Source of the DNA: Limnoperna fortunei
Taxonomy: Eukaryota; Mollusca; Bivalvia; Mytilida; Modiolidae
DNA: 64,000 nucleotides
Reading direction: 5' to 3'
Assembly: GCA_944474755.1 (NCBI GenBank)
Contig: OX104117.1
Coordinates: 64,037,522-64,101,521 of the forward strand
Shown: positions 1-13,045 of the stretch, in pieces
How positions within the stretch are numbered: the first letter of the stretch is position 1
How the letters are laid out: each line of letters begins with the position of its first letter
Notes under the pieces: generated by a model
Database searches by the model: none
Told to the model about the DNA's origin: nothing
Seen by the model: the letters and a program-made list of their open reading frames with translations, nothing else
Program-made: the position numbers and the translations under genes

Positions 1-2025
1 AACAATTTGAAATTTGGCAGGGTGGTTCAGTATCACAAGTTATACGTCCTAAGCGACTTTCATACCTGTTGGACAACTACTTCGTGTTTGGGACTTCATT
101 TAACGGGGGCATCTGTGCCCCATGGACACATTCTTCGATTTTTTATTTTTTATTTTGTTTCATCTTATCAAACAAATTTAAAACTTCAGGCTTCGTTTAC
201 AAAAAAAATATTAAGTACGGGTAGATCTGTGCGGCTTTAACAACGGTATTGGTCCAAAATGTGGAGTTTGGTGTTACAAATTAAAATGCATAAAAAGAAC
301 CATGCTGGTTATTAAACATTTGACTTAACCCTAGGTTATTTAAAGGTTTATTCAGCATGTTCAGAACCAGACATAACTTGTCATTTAATATATGTTCAAC
401 GAAACCAGAGATTGACAAATAGTTCTATTATTTCGATACAGATAAATGATCAAAAGAATAAACGTTATTTCCATCGATTTAACGAAACCCGATAGTATGG
501 AAGCATTAATTGTAAAACATAAAACGATAGGTTTTAAAATGAATACGATTTTCTATGAAAAATAACTTATGTGTTATCTTTTATTTTATTTTACGTTTAA
601 CTTTATGCACAAAAGAATAAAATGTTTCTATTTAGGTTATGCATAGTACTACGAAAAAAGAGAAAAACGTCAACAAAATTAAAAAATCAATCTACTTATA
701 ATGTAGAGTAATAAAACGAGACCTTTTAGATGAACAGTCAGTATAAACAAACAAATGGCCTCTACCCGCTACCTGGGAACGCGCTTAGCAGGTTTATAGG
801 TCGAGCCGTGGGAACTTTCCCGTGTTGCATGGGTAATACACATGTGGAATCTTATAAAGCTGTATAAAATGTTATTCAAAGTACATTGATCTATTTGATA
901 ATCAAATTTTGCATTTACATTTAATTATCTCAAATTTTAATGATTTACAATTGCATTGAAATAGGCAGTTTAAGTATGTTTTAAATTACAAGTCGCATTT
1001 CATCAATCTAGTCATTTCCTCAACTTAAAGCCTCTCAAGAACAGTATTCAAATGATTTATTATTGACGTAATGTTCAACATAATACCCGAACTAATAACC
1101 AGAAATTTGATAGCTATCACAACGCACAACATATTCCGGTTACTGTCCTTCGATTTCTGTCATAGATATTTACAGTATTACCATACAGATGGGTTTTAAA
1201 TGTTTATTTCCACTAGTATTTGTTTAACGAAATTTAATGGCTGGTAACCGTCGTCCTAATCGATTAAAATTTGGTCAGAAAACATTGTAGTAATTGATTT
1301 TGGGGTAGTTGATACCAAGCAAACTGTCAAATATTGAAGTGTTTTCTATCAATGGTTTGTCATGTATGCAATATGTTTGATTCTTTTTATGTCAACTATG
1401 ACAAACTTAAGAAGAACTTAAGTGGTCAAAAATCATTCAATGCCGTGTGTATTGCTAGAGTTGTCAACGTTATATGGGTTGTCTCTGTTTATCTATTGGT
1501 CAAATATTATTAAATATGATTTGTATAGATTTATTTATTTGATTGAATGGTGAATTTTGTTTTACGACGAATTACTCAGCCAGGTTTCATCTATCTCATG
1601 GCAGGGAGGAGGGAAGGGATGAGGAATCCGAGGTAATCGATGAGAATCCCTTACCTTCGGTGTGTGTGTGGGCGGGGGGGGGGGGGGGGGGTGACATGTA
1701 TATTTGAACAAGTACATAACCAAACAGACATGAATCAATTTAGAAGTTTCCTAAACGTCTACCAAAGCTAAAACAAACATTAATTAATGACAGATGATAA
1801 ATATGATTTGCATGCAGACCCCATTAAACACATATATTGGAAAGTTCTATTTTATAAACCGGAAACAATTCAGTGAAGGTATATTTGTGGCTGACTACGG
1901 TGACACACCAATCAAAAAGCGCTCAAATGTTAAATCAGCTGAAAGCAGGAACTGTCCAAATTTAAACAAAACAAAAAATAGATATTTATCTCTCAATTTG
2001 TCGATAATTTTAATATATACATGTG
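1..2025. other. AT-rich stretch without a recognised gene
   Basis: I see no convincing exon here. Open frames are short and lack splice signals or familiar motifs. It contains an 18-base poly-G run at 1674-1691, preceded by a short (TG)n tract. The segment at 760-810 (CCGCTACCTGGGAACGCGC) resembles pieces near 3320 and 9260, so it may be a decayed dispersed repeat. The TBATA-like gene, transcribed from the minus strand, ends just to the right. Confidence 0.5.
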
Positions 2026-2031
2026 TTTATT
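2026..2031 (-). terminator. Polyadenylation signal AATAAA of the TBATA-like gene
   Basis: On the minus strand a canonical AATAAA lies about 170 nt after the predicted stop codon at 2198-2200, a normal spacing for a short 3' UTR. The assignment rests on position and motif only. Confidence 0.5.
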
Positions 2032-2197
2032 GTTCATAAAATAAATCGACAGTATAGACAGTAAATTTGAATCGTGTCTGAAAAAACTATAACATCTATT
2101 AGTGTATAGTGTGTGTGTTCATAAGCATGCCTCTGGATAAATTAGATTCGCAAAACAACAGCAAACCACGAGCCACTACCGACCTTTCGGAATGTAC

Positions 2198-2274
2198 TTA
2201 TCGAAAATACGGAACTTTCATAGAAGAGGTCAGTCTAAAGCCACCTCGAATAGGCGGAAGTCGAGGTCGAGGCT
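2198..2274 (-). CDS. TBATA-like, terminal coding exon
   Basis: A pyrimidine/AT-rich acceptor (TTTTATATTTATTTAG) opens a 77-nt segment whose phase completes the codon left by exon 2. It encodes a basic, Pro-rich tail (PRPRLPPIRGGF, then SMKVPYFR) and stops at TAA. The assignment is less certain than for the other two exons because this tail has no motif I recognise. Confidence 0.55.
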
Positions 2275-5200
2275 CTAAATAAATATAAAAAGAATGTTTG
2301 TAAAACTCAAGTGTACTAAATAATAGAAATTGGGTTTCTACATATTTTAAAGATAAATATTTGGATTTACTCTGCGCCTAAAGTATAGGATGTACTTTAT
2401 AGATAATAATCATATAGAACAAAGAAAGTTCCAAAATTTTCGATGAATTATATTCTTGTTGATAACAAGACTTTTGCTTTATGTAACATTATTATTAGGT
2501 AAATTAAACAGTACACAATATTATCCCGCAAAATACTAATTTCAAGCAACTTGTATTAAAAACTAGTCTGCGCTCGATCAAATTCCTAATACACAAACAC
2601 CTGTGATCAATAATGCTGAGCCGTTAGTTACTTTTTGTATGTTTTTATATTACATACCTAGACCAACTTTAGGAACAGCTTTTTCTCTCCATGGGTAACT
2701 GTTTAGACCAGTAAAGTACTGCAGTCCCGTGATGGTGTTGATTGGATGAAGCTGGGAGTTAACGTTGATGGCGTTCACTGGAATTCTCTGATTAGCTAAC
2801 TTTTCTTTGTTGAAATTATTTGGAGGAAACTGTAGAGAATATTTAGGATTGGCGAAATATCCATCATCATTAACAGCACAGATTGGCACGTCCAGTAATC
2901 CTAAAAGGGAATTCAGTAGTCAACCATTTACTAATAAGTCGGTTTTAGATGTGTTCTTTATGGCAGGAACTAAAGCACAATTTTAACTTTTGAAAACAAT
3001 TTTTAGGAAACTTTAACATTTTCGTAGTTATGTTAATCTGTGGACTTTAAAAAAATCACCTTGGAATATTGAATGATTGATCGAATGTTTATTTAACGCC
3101 CTGCAAGCAATATTTCAGCTATATTTAGGACGAGAACAAGTTAACAAAAAATAAATGAACTGGGAAAAGGGATCAACCAATGGGAACAAAACTAGACTGC
3201 CACTGGAAAAGTATAGAGCATTGGGTAGGAAAAGAGAATTTAGTCTTTTGTACACGTCCAGACTTTACGTGTTTTGACCTGAACCCACCTCCCTACCCCT
3301 AACCACAGGGCCAACCCTATCCGCCACCCGGGGACGCGCTGAACAGTTCTGTTGGTCAAGCACTGGTTATACTTCCAGTATCGTCAAATGACTTTGTAAT
3401 AACCCAACAAATGACTCCAATTGTAGATTGTTTGTTTGTTTGTTTGTTTGAATGATGTTTAACGCCATTTTTAGCAATTTTCCTGTTTTATCATGGCGTT
3501 CAGTTTTTATTGGGGGAGGAAGCCGGAATACCCGGAGAAAACCCCCGACCTGCGGTCCAATTGTAGATGTAGATAAATAAATATAGTTCAAACTGTGTAT
3601 ATGTTTCAAATCACGGCACAAAATGGCTGACGTGAACTTACATAATTAAGTACTTTTAAACTGCAGTATTAGGAAAATAGAAAATAATTGTTTTCTTTTC
3701 ATTCTATTCAAAACTGTTGTCTACTTTAAAAAAGGGTTAAAATTTTTGTTAGGACATGAATTTTGTTATGACATAAATTATATTACTTCAATTAGGTTGT
3801 GTTTGAATGACAGATTAAACCGTTTAAACCATAAATTTCATATAAAAATATAAAACGCTTGGGTTACTCGTATATTACGTTTCACTTGACAAATTTACGT
3901 TCCTAATAGAAACACTACCCATGACGATTTGAATTTACTTTGTTTATTTGTTTACTGATTTGTGTTAGTATTTTGTCTGTTTTGAAGAATTCGATACAAA
4001 CAGCGTAATAATTGAATCGTATTAAACAACACGGGTGGGTGTGATCAATTACCGAAAATAACAATTCTATTCATGTAATGTAATTCCAAGCGGTTTTAGA
4101 CCAGTGAACACCTTCTTCTTAAATAAAGGAGCAAAAGGCATAGTGAATACAATTTATTTATCGTGTCAACAAAAATGTCATACATTAAACGTTCAAACCA
4201 GTCAGCTGCCAAAATAATCGACTTTATGACCAAGGGGGTTAATTGTATTTTTTAAGGGTTAGGGTGGGGGGAGGGGGTATTTGTGAGAGTAATAGAGCTA
4301 AAGAACACTATCATATTTGCATAGCATAAATATTCAGTTGTGACCACCAATAGCAAAAAGCGGCATCTAGACATGTAGTTATCGTGTGTGGCTACTCTAG
4401 GGGTACATTGAAATCAACTACAATCGACTTTGCAAACCCCTTTAATTACTTTTAAACAGCCGAAGTTACTACAATCGTTGAAGTTTGCGCTTAACCATGT
4501 GAGGATGCAGGGATTTTGTTTTGACAAGAGTCATAGAAACGGAGTTAAGTATAACCCATTATAAATTACCCTTATTGTGTTGGTTTATGGGGTTGGGATG
4601 TGCGCAACTATTCATTTGAATCAGAATAATATTGATGCAACAACGCAATTTCAGTGTGTGGCATACATTCATATAAGGATTTACAATACGTGTATATAGA
4701 TTCAGCTGATTGAACAGCAATTTAAATCTCTTTACAACCCATTACACAAGACTGACCAGTGAGGTATACCCCTTATAGCCCATTACACCATACTGACCAT
4801 GCAGTGAGGTATACCCCTTGATAAAGCATTACACAAGACTTACCAGTGAGGTATACCCCTTATAACCCAATACACCAGACTAACCTGTGAGGTATACCAA
4901 TTGATAAACCATTACACCAGACTGACCATTGAGGTATACCCCTTGATGACCCATTACACCAGATTGACCAGTGAGGTATACCAATTGATGACCCATTACA
5001 CCAGATTGACCAGTGAGGTATACGCCTTGATGACCCAATACACCAGACTGACCAGTAAGGTATACCCCTTGATAACCAGTTACACCTGACTGACCAGTGA
5101 GGTATACCCCTTGATAACCAGTTACACCTGACTGACCAGTGAGGTATACCCCTTGATAACCCATTACACCAGACTGACCTGTGAGGTATACCCCTTGATA

Positions 5201-7306
5201 ACCAGTTACACCTGACTGACCAGTGAGGTATACCCCTTGATAACCAGTTACACCTGACTGACCAGTGAGGTATACTCCTTGATAACCCATTACACCAGAC
5301 TGACCAGTGAGGTATACCCCTTGATAACCAGTTACACCTGACTGACCAGTGAGGTATACCCCTTGATAACCAGTTACACCTGACTGACCAGTGAGGTATA
5401 CCCCTTGATAACCAGTTACACCTGACTGACCAGTGAGGTATACCCCTTGATAACCCATTACACCAGACTGACCAGTGAGGTATACCCCTTGATAACCAGT
5501 TACACCTGACTGACCAGTGAGGTATACCCCTTGATAACCCATTACATCAGACTGACCAGTGAGGTACACCCCTTGATAACCCATTACATCAGACTGACCA
5601 GTGAGGTATACCCCTTGATAACCCATTACATCAGACTGACCAGTGAGGTATACCCCTTGATAACCCATTACACCAGACTGACCAGTGAGGTATACCCCTT
5701 GATAACCAGTTACACCTGACTGACCAGTGAGGTATACCCCTTGATAACCAGTTATACCTGACTGACCAGTGAGGTATACCCCTTGATAACCCATTACACC
5801 AGCCTGACCAGTGAGGTATACCCCTTGATAACCAGTTATACCTGACTGACCAGTGAGGTATACCCCTTGATAACCCATTACACCAGACTGACCAGTAAGG
5901 TATACCCCTTGATAACCAGTTATACCTGACTGACCAGTGAGGTATACCCCTTGATAACCCATTACATCAGACTGACCAGTGAGGTATACCCCTTGATAAC
6001 CAGTTACACCAGCCTGACCAGTGAGGTATACCAATTGATGACCCATTACACCAGATTGGCCAGTGAGGTACACCCCTTGATAACCCATTACACCAGACTG
6101 ACCAGTAAGGTATACCCCTTGATAACCAGTTATACCTGACTGACCAGTGAGGTATACCCCTTGATAACCAGTTACACCTGACTGACCAGTGAGGTATACC
6201 CCTTGATAACCAGTTACACCTGACTGACCAGTGAGGTATACCCCTTGATAACCCATTACAGCAGACTGACCAGTGAGGTATACCCCTTGATAACCCATTA
6301 CATCAGACTGACCAGTGAGGTATACCCCTTGATAACCAGTTACACCTGACTGACCAGTGAGGTATACCCCTTGATAACCCATTACACCAGACTGACCAGT
6401 AAGGTATACCCCTTGATAACCAGTTATACCTGACTGACCAGTGAGGTATACCCCTTGATAACCAGTTACACCTGACTGACCAGTGAGGTATACCCCTTGA
6501 TAACCAGTTACACCTGACTGACCAGTGATATACACCCCTTGATAACCCATTACACCAGACTGACCTGTGAGGTATACCCCTTGATAACCCATTACATCAG
6601 ACTGACCAGTGAGGTATACCCCTTGATAACCCATTACACCAGACTGACCAGTAAGGTATACCCCTTGATAACCAGTTATACCTGACTGACCAGTGAGGTA
6701 TACCCCTTGATAACCAGTTACACCTGACTGACCAGTGAGGTATACCCCTTGATAACCAGTTACACCTGACTGACCAGTGAGGTACACCCCTTGATAACCC
6801 ATTATACTAGGCTGACCAGTAAGGTACACCCCTAATAACCCATTACAACAGACTGACCAGTAAGGTATACCCCTTATAACCCATTACACCATAGTGACCG
6901 GTGAGGTATATTCCTTGATACAGCATTACACAAGACTGACCATTGAGGTATACTTCTTAATAAACAATTAGACCAACTGACCAGTGAAGTGTTCCCTCTT
7001 GCTTTCTCATTATATAGGACTTAGCATTGGTAACTCAATGCATCAGAAATGAAAATTAAGCAACAATTATATAAAAATATGTAGCTGTAGCATATAAGTA
7101 CCTTTTATATGTCTGACACGTGCCGGATGTGGATTATGTCGTGTGAAAAAGGAATTCTGGCTGAGCACCCCAAATCTCGACCCTCCTTGAGTCGAAGGCC
7201 TTGTCTTCCGGAACGTATCCATGGATCCTATGTATCCTTCATGTACAGGACCAGGCCGTGTAATAAGTTCACCGTTGCTTGGTCGAAACACTTCAGACTG
7301 GCTCAT
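2198..7306 (-). CDS. TBATA/SPATIAL-like protein, three coding exons, 174 aa
   Basis: The gene is assembled from coding exons 7102-7306, 2658-2900 and 2198-2274. All acceptors are AG, the donors are GTACTT and GTATGT, and the phases match (68 codons+1; 2+80 codons+1; 2+24 codons+stop). The strongest signature is RFGVLSQNSFFTRHNPHP at residues ~44-61, followed by VRHIKG and PICAVNDD. This closely matches the conserved block of vertebrate TBATA (thymus, brain and testes associated; SPATIAL family). Vertebrate TBATA is about twice as long; the C-terminal part is absent here. I see no signal peptide or membrane segment, so it is probably cytoplasmic or cilium-associated. That is a family-level inference and no biochemical activity is known to me. 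The start is the ATG one base after a strong acceptor (TTTTTTCTGCAG), which implies a non-coding 5' exon upstream that I did not locate. The first intron carries a SINE fragment and a 42-bp minisatellite. Confidence 0.75.
2658..2900 (-). CDS. TBATA-like, coding exon 2
   Basis: Bounded by acceptor CCCTTTTAG and donor GTATGT. It encodes 80 full codons with GA at the start and G at the end, joining exon 1 in phase (K-G-L-L-D-V). The middle of the protein is rich in Asn and Pro and contains ICAVNDDGYFANPKY. Coding quality is supported by phase, splice sites and continuation of the family block, not by length alone. Confidence 0.75.
3075..3370. repeat. Dispersed repeat, copy 1 (related to 8945-9340)
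   Basis: This stretch shares ordered blocks with 8945-9340: an ATATTTCAGCTATATTTAG-like block, ACGAG, GACTGCCACTGGAAAA, and TATCCGCCACCCGGGGACGC. Conservation is patchy, so this is an old, diverged dispersed element of unknown class. It lies in the first intron of the TBATA-like gene. Confidence 0.45.
3429..3560 (-). repeat. tRNA-derived SINE, 3' part only
   Basis: This copy runs from the (GTTT)n tail (the (AAAC)n tail on the minus strand) through GTTTAACGCCA, CATGGCGTTCAG and AGAAAACCCCCGACCTGCGG, then stops. The tRNA-like head is missing, the usual result of 5' truncation at insertion. It belongs to the same family as the complete copy at 41961-42226. Confidence 0.75.
4735..6990. repeat. 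42-bp minisatellite, about 53 units, intronic
   Basis: Units have the pattern CAGTGAGGTATACCCCTTGA TAACC[CA/AG]TTACACC[A/T]GACTGAC. Central units are all 42 bp, whereas units at both margins (before ~4880 and after ~6830) have 1-bp deletions and more substitutions. Homogenised centre and decayed edges are typical of an array maintained by unequal exchange. Because 42 is divisible by three and one minus-strand frame lacks stops, the centre reads as 46 copies of a 14-residue unit (VYLTGQSGVTGYQG). Differences between units are mainly amino-acid changing (T/M, V/I, G/D, S/A), and flanking exons splice in phase without it, so I treat it as non-coding. Confidence 0.9.
7102..7306 (-). CDS. TBATA-like, coding exon 1
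   Basis: The acceptor TTTTTTCTGCAG is followed by T and then ATG AGC CAG. The exon encodes residues 1-68 and ends in AAA G before donor GTACTT (phase 1). It holds the family signature NSFFTRHNPHP. The exon proper begins at 7307. If the ATG is not the true start, an upstream exon would have to supply two bases of the first codon. Confidence 0.75.
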
Positions 7307-7307
7307 A

Positions 7308-10300
7308 CTGCAGAAAAAATGCAATTTTAATCTTTGTTACAGATCTAGTGTACATTTCTCAGCAGGTAGTCAATTGCATTTCAGTTGAACGAAACTATTG
7401 AATATTCGGATTTTTATATCATACATTTCATATGAACAAAGGCGTAGCTTAACACAAAAGTTATGTTTGTGATAGCCAAAGTGCCTGACAAATACCTCAT
7501 CGAACGAGTTATAACCCACGGTTCGATATATTAAGCCTATTGTCAAGGCCAGTATTATATTATTTTAACCAACAAAAAAACCAAACTCAGTTTCGAAGTC
7601 AAATATCCTAATATTGTTATTGTCCCTATCATATTGCAGTCCTCGAGATTAATTACATAGAATAAATAGAAAATACAAGTAAATATTGCTTTTTTGTTGA
7701 GGTCTCAAATAACGTAGATCTAATTTATATAACCAGTACATAGTGATGTTTTGGTTGACACGTGGGTTCACATCGTTATTTACAATCAAATTACTTAAGA
7801 TATCTGAGTTAACAAAACAGTGTATTATTTACCTTTCTAACATTCTTATAATCAACTGGTGTTTCGAAGTCAAAATCAAACCAACAGTTTATCAATTGCC
7901 AAGATAATAAATTTCTACTCCGGATTAAATTAGAATCCCAGTTTAATCCGCTTTAAATATCAGTGTGAACATGTAAATTTATCCACGAATCAGAGATTTT
8001 AAATACATTCCAGCTTCATTTACGACCATTAGCCTAAAATACAGACTAAGCCTTTCATATCTAATAGTTACTTGTCGCTTCAATGCGACCTTTTAAAGTG
8101 TGGCCTATTGTCAAACATTAATATACGATATCTTATTCACCAAATAGAAGATAAAACTTAAATCAACAAATATGAAGTAAGACTAGGATACCCAAATATG
8201 TGCCAAACATATCATTTTTCTTCTGAAATACATTATCTTATGTGCTTTGTTAACGATCACGTGACTTCAGAGGCCATGTAGTTTGTTAAGTTTTTCGTAT
8301 ATAATATTCTTGAATTTTTCTAATGTTTTAGTCTACAGGAGTACATTCATTATAGTTCTGTTATCTTGGAACTGGTTATTTACAACTCACGTTAAAAAGT
8401 TAAACACAACATTGTTGTTTAATTTCTCGAATGTTCGGTTATGTCGAAATAACGTAAAAGCCTTATCGGAAAGAGTCTTCTAAAGTTGTAGTAATTAGTT
8501 ATTCCTCGAATTATTTCAGACAGGACGACAATAGTAGTCAAGTACCGTGATTAACAGAAGAAAAAAACCGATTATGCTTTTAGTCACAACATTCCGACTT
8601 ATAGCTGTAATACACGATGTTTCTCTATGTTGTTTCGCTTTACCTCTGTAATGCATTGATAAGGAAAAAAGACACCACAAAGAGTACACAACGGACTATG
8701 ACGTATCAATATCTTGTTGTTGTTACAATATATATTTAGTTAACACTACATGCACTAGCCTACATACTACAATACACAAATCTTTGTCGCCTTAATTGTT
8801 ATTTTAAATAAGCCCATGTTTACCGTCTTTAAGATAAAAACCAACACACCACTATAAAAACTTAACAATAAAACATTACATAGACATGTCACCAAAAAAT
8901 GTAATACCAGTTAACCAAAGAATGATATACATTGCGGTTAAGTGTTGTTTGATTGATTAATTGACAGGATGATTGTTAACGTCAATCAAGCTATATTTCA
9001 GCTAGATTTAGAACGAGTAAAAGTTATCAAACATATGATTGGACTAATGGTAAGACAACTTTGACTGTCACTGAAAACGTATGGTGTGTCGTTGGAAATT
9101 TTAACTTAACTGTTAAGTGTTTGCAGCGTCAAAAATGCTCGGACTACTTTTCGAAATCTATGATTATTTTAACATGAGAGCGTGGCACGTTCTAAAATCG
9201 CTCAAGTCAGACTTACTGTTTACTAATCTGACATGCCCTGAACGTAAAGAAATCTCTTATCCGCCACCTGGAGACAGACTGAGCAGCCCTCTTATTCCTC
9301 CCAGAAGTCAGCATTGTTGCTTTACATCACGTATAGCGTGTTTAAATACTCTAGAGAGTTTAGACAACCAGAACGTTTTGAAATCATAAAGCAGTTAAGA
9401 CACTAAAACACGATAATCTGGTGTTCGGTTTTATTTGGTACAATACTATGTTGTAATATCGATGTAAATATACTAAGTGACACTGCGTACTTAATGATCA
9501 ATAGATGCCTCATTAACGTTAAGTACTGGGATATTCATATCGACAATAATTATGTAATGCACTATATCTGACATTTATATGAAGAATTGTTGCACCTCAC
9601 GAGACAATAGTGGTGCAATAAACGTGGCAATTTAAAATATTGGACCACGGTTTTGTTTTGTAATGGGTCTTGTATTTTTCATGTTAATACACCTTAGAAG
9701 TGTGAAAGCAAATATAAGATAAACTATAAACCCAATATTAAACACTCGTCTGAAAAGGTTCCCTTTGAACCGGGGAACAGGTAAAAACTACTAACCTTTC
9801 AGATAGTTCATTACAGAATATTTTAATAACTTTACCATACTTTAAATGGAAATAGGTTTATTATTCACGGCCGTTTGATGTGTTTTCAATTTTTGTTAAT
9901 CTTTCTGGTTTTCGTGCATATCCAACTCAACTCGGGTTAGTTGAGTAAGTAGAAGTTGTGATGTGCTAGATTTGGACAAATTTCCTTCATGGTTGTTTAC
10001 CGTTTATATTAAAAACCGTATTTACATCTTGTACACGTGTTAATAATTAAAGCAAACATTTACTCGTGTCGAGTTTCTCTTGACATGTTGACCTTATGTA
10101 TTTGGTTATAGCCTATCAGGTATACTACTTCTGACTGTAAGACGGGAAAATTGTCGCTGTCAATTACAGTTGACTTTAAAAATGTAACAGTCACAAACCA
10201 ACTAATACAATCAACCATCTGATGAAATGACGTGTTAAGTACTAGGAACAACCCAGGTGGCGTGAAAGAACCAAGTAGGGAATTAACAAGTCTGATTTGA

Positions 10301-12775
10301 AACAACCAATGCGGTCCGGACTGGCGAACAAATGTAAGTCCAGAATCTGGGAACAACTATATGTTACGGCTTAGTAGACAATTGGAAGGAGAGACCGGCA
10401 AGAAAAGTCACTTCAAACGGGGTGTAGGAGAGCGCTAGTGAAACCTGTCAGTATTAATCATGATTAAAATACAAGAGAGGTTGCGAACGAGAAGAGATAA
10501 CCGTTTGTACCCCATAACGATAAACCATTTAACGATGACGGCCATGAATGTACGTAATGACGACCACAATTTTATTTCCTAAATTGCTAAACAAACTGTC
10601 ACATAAATTTTGTTAAGTATCTTAATATTAAAAAATTAAAGTGTATTTCATTGGATAATTATTAAACAACGATGTCATCTAAAACGAGCATTCGTTGACA
10701 GTGACGCACTTAACAATGTAAAAAAACTGATTGTGTCAAAGACTTGTAGAAAAATGCTTAGGAAAAATTTATATTAGACTTTTCTATATGAATTGATAGA
10801 CTCAATAGAACTCAAAGATGGGCGGACATGCATACTTCTCCGTACATCAAGCCAGTCGTGGTTCCCAGGTTACGATTGTATAACGTTAACAGAGAAAAAG
10901 AAACAAAAACATTCTATTGCAATGAAATAGCATGCCTATGACAATAATTATTTTTGTTTTGGTTTATTTTTTGAGTAACATAAGATAATAGTAAGGCTGC
11001 AGTATTGAACGTCAAGTAAATTTTAAGCGGTCGGTTAGTGTATTGCAAATTCACAAAATGTAGCATGATTTAGTAGCTCAAACAAAGTTCTCAGGTAATT
11101 CAACTGAACGGACTTAGATTTGAGAAGTGGTATTGAAAATCTTTGGTTTCAAACATAAAATATCCAGTAAATGATTTTTATGTATTAACTACCTATCAAA
11201 GGAATTGAATCATAAAGAAAACCTTCACAAGTTAAAAAATTATTGAACGTCAAAAAATTAAATTACGACAGATGTACACGATAAAAAATCGACCGGGTAC
11301 TAAATGGATTTAAATATCCTAGTTAGGCTGTAGATAAAAAGCAAGGAATTATTTTGGTTTTTTGCAAGATCTGCATAAACGTGTATTATGGTACGACAAA
11401 AGGGGGTTACTAATGGTAATATACAGCTTTAACTATCACATATGGTATTTGTTCATTAAAAGACTGTAGCTGAGTTAATACCATGAGATAAATATGCACC
11501 GGGGGGGGGGGGGGGGGAGAGAATAACTTGGTATATATAGGGTAATAGGGATATGAGGCCCGAATGGGTCACCTTTTTAGATCTCCAAAATATATGAAAA
11601 GGTAGCCTTATAAGGTAACAATATATCATTGGGTAGTTGTAAATTATCTAAATATATCTATGCCTCAATTCTCATCTTAAGCCCATGTAACCACAGAGAT
11701 TTCATAAAAAATATTCCACCAACACCACTTGACCATTTTTGTAGTGAATGGACTATTTTGTCAATAGGAATGTGCAATTATAATAAAATATATGATATGG
11801 TCTGATATATTATACTCAATATATTATTAGGTCCCGTTTCATAACGTTCAAAAATATATAAATAGGGTAGGTTTTCGAATCCCCGTCCGCAGACCTGTAC
11901 CTAAGAGTATCACTAGTAACCCCCCCCCCCCCCCCCCGTGTAAATATGTCTAAACGTGTGGTGGACATGAAAGTTTGCTATAATATAATGACATGAGTGC
12001 TGTGGCACAATAACATGCCAATCATGCCAATCAAATGAAAACAATGTTGACTCACTATAGGCACCTGTCCAACGACAGAAAGATAGTCCTTACTAAACAA
12101 ATAAAAACAATGGGATATTTACTTTGATGTGAACAAATATTTTTAATGAAGAATCACTTTATCAAAAGACTGCATCCTCCTAAGTAAGGCGTTAAGGGTC
12201 CAGGAATACGGGACGATGAAGAACTGACGTGAAATTGAATGTGTACATTTAGGATACAGGCCATATATGCCATTTTATAAATCTAGATTTAATATCTGAC
12301 ATACAGGAAAATGATTTTGTTAGTAGTGATATGATAAAGATGAATGATGGCTAGACTATGAAGATCTATTCGATCATTTTATCACACTTGGTATATTAAT
12401 TGAATTTATTCACCAGTCCTGTCAAAGAGTGATCATGAGTTGTTAAGAAATCCATATTTGTGTAAAATTTAGTCTTTCGTCAACATAAATTTTAATTTCA
12501 CGCACTTTACTTTCGTATTCGTTTTATCTGCCTTTAATATCAACGAAAAAGACATCAAAGTTCTTGAAAAGCATGATGGTAAAAATTATGTATTTTTTAT
12601 GTGGAGGCCCTGCATGCTTTAGTAACATGTTGGGCGTAGCGGTGTCAGAAAAGTACTAGTTAGAATTCGTTTGGAGAGAAAGAAAGAATAACAGTATAAA
12701 TTTATCTGACCAAATGTAAGTCAAACAACAAATGAAAAAATAAAACATAATCTATGGGTTATTCAAAAATGGACA
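7308..12775. other. Gene-poor stretch upstream of the TBATA-like gene
   Basis: No exon could be supported. The 5' non-coding exon and promoter of the TBATA-like gene should lie here, but I cannot place them. It holds the second copy of the dispersed repeat (8945-9340), a 17-G run at 11501-11517 and an 18-C run at 11920-11937. A 98-codon minus-strand frame at 10060-10356 resembles no protein I know. Confidence 0.4.
8945..9340. repeat. Dispersed repeat, copy 2 (related to 3075-3370)
   Basis: Shares ordered blocks with 3075-3370, including AGCTATATTTCAGCTAGATT and TATCCGCCACCTGGAGACAG. The middle is extended relative to copy 1. Class unknown. Confidence 0.4.
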
Positions 12776-13045
12776 TTGTTTGTTTATTTGAATGTTGTTT
12801 AACGCCACTTTTAGCAATTGTTTAGCTATATCGTGTTGTCTAATTTTTATTGGGGGATGCAGCGGAAGTACCCAGAGAAAACCATTACGAACTTCGATAG
12901 GAAAACTGTCAGTCCGTGTCATTTTAGATTGGCGTCGAGCCCACGCTGCCCGTAGAAAGACTTCAACCCACAATATCAGAGTTGGTAGGCATCACGTGAT
13001 CAATAACTGACTAATAACTACATTAACCACTATGCCACCGATCCC
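12776..13045 (-). repeat. tRNA-derived SINE, near full length, diverged
   Basis: The tail (GTTTGTTTATTTG) and body (GTTTAACGCCACTTTTAGCA, AGAAAACC, AGATTGGCGTCGAG) are followed by the head region ending CACTATGCCACCGATCCC, the decayed complement of the tRNA-like A box. Several short frames on both strands across it are by-products of the repeat. Confidence 0.75.

Noticed and set aside
2127..2282. 51-codon plus-strand ORF (ending GGSRGRGSK)
   Set aside because: It is antisense to the in-phase terminal exon of the TBATA-like gene, which has an acceptor, correct phase and a polyadenylation signal.
4880..6829. 649-codon minus-strand ORF of a 14-residue repeat as a real protein
   Set aside because: It is produced by a 42-bp minisatellite lying in an intron. 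Flanking exons join in phase without it, and edge units break the frame.
4735..6990. CRISPR-like array
   Set aside because: Units are contiguous with no unique spacers, and the context is eukaryotic.
10060..10356. 98-codon minus-strand ORF
   Set aside because: No motif or splice context, and the composition is like the surrounding DNA.
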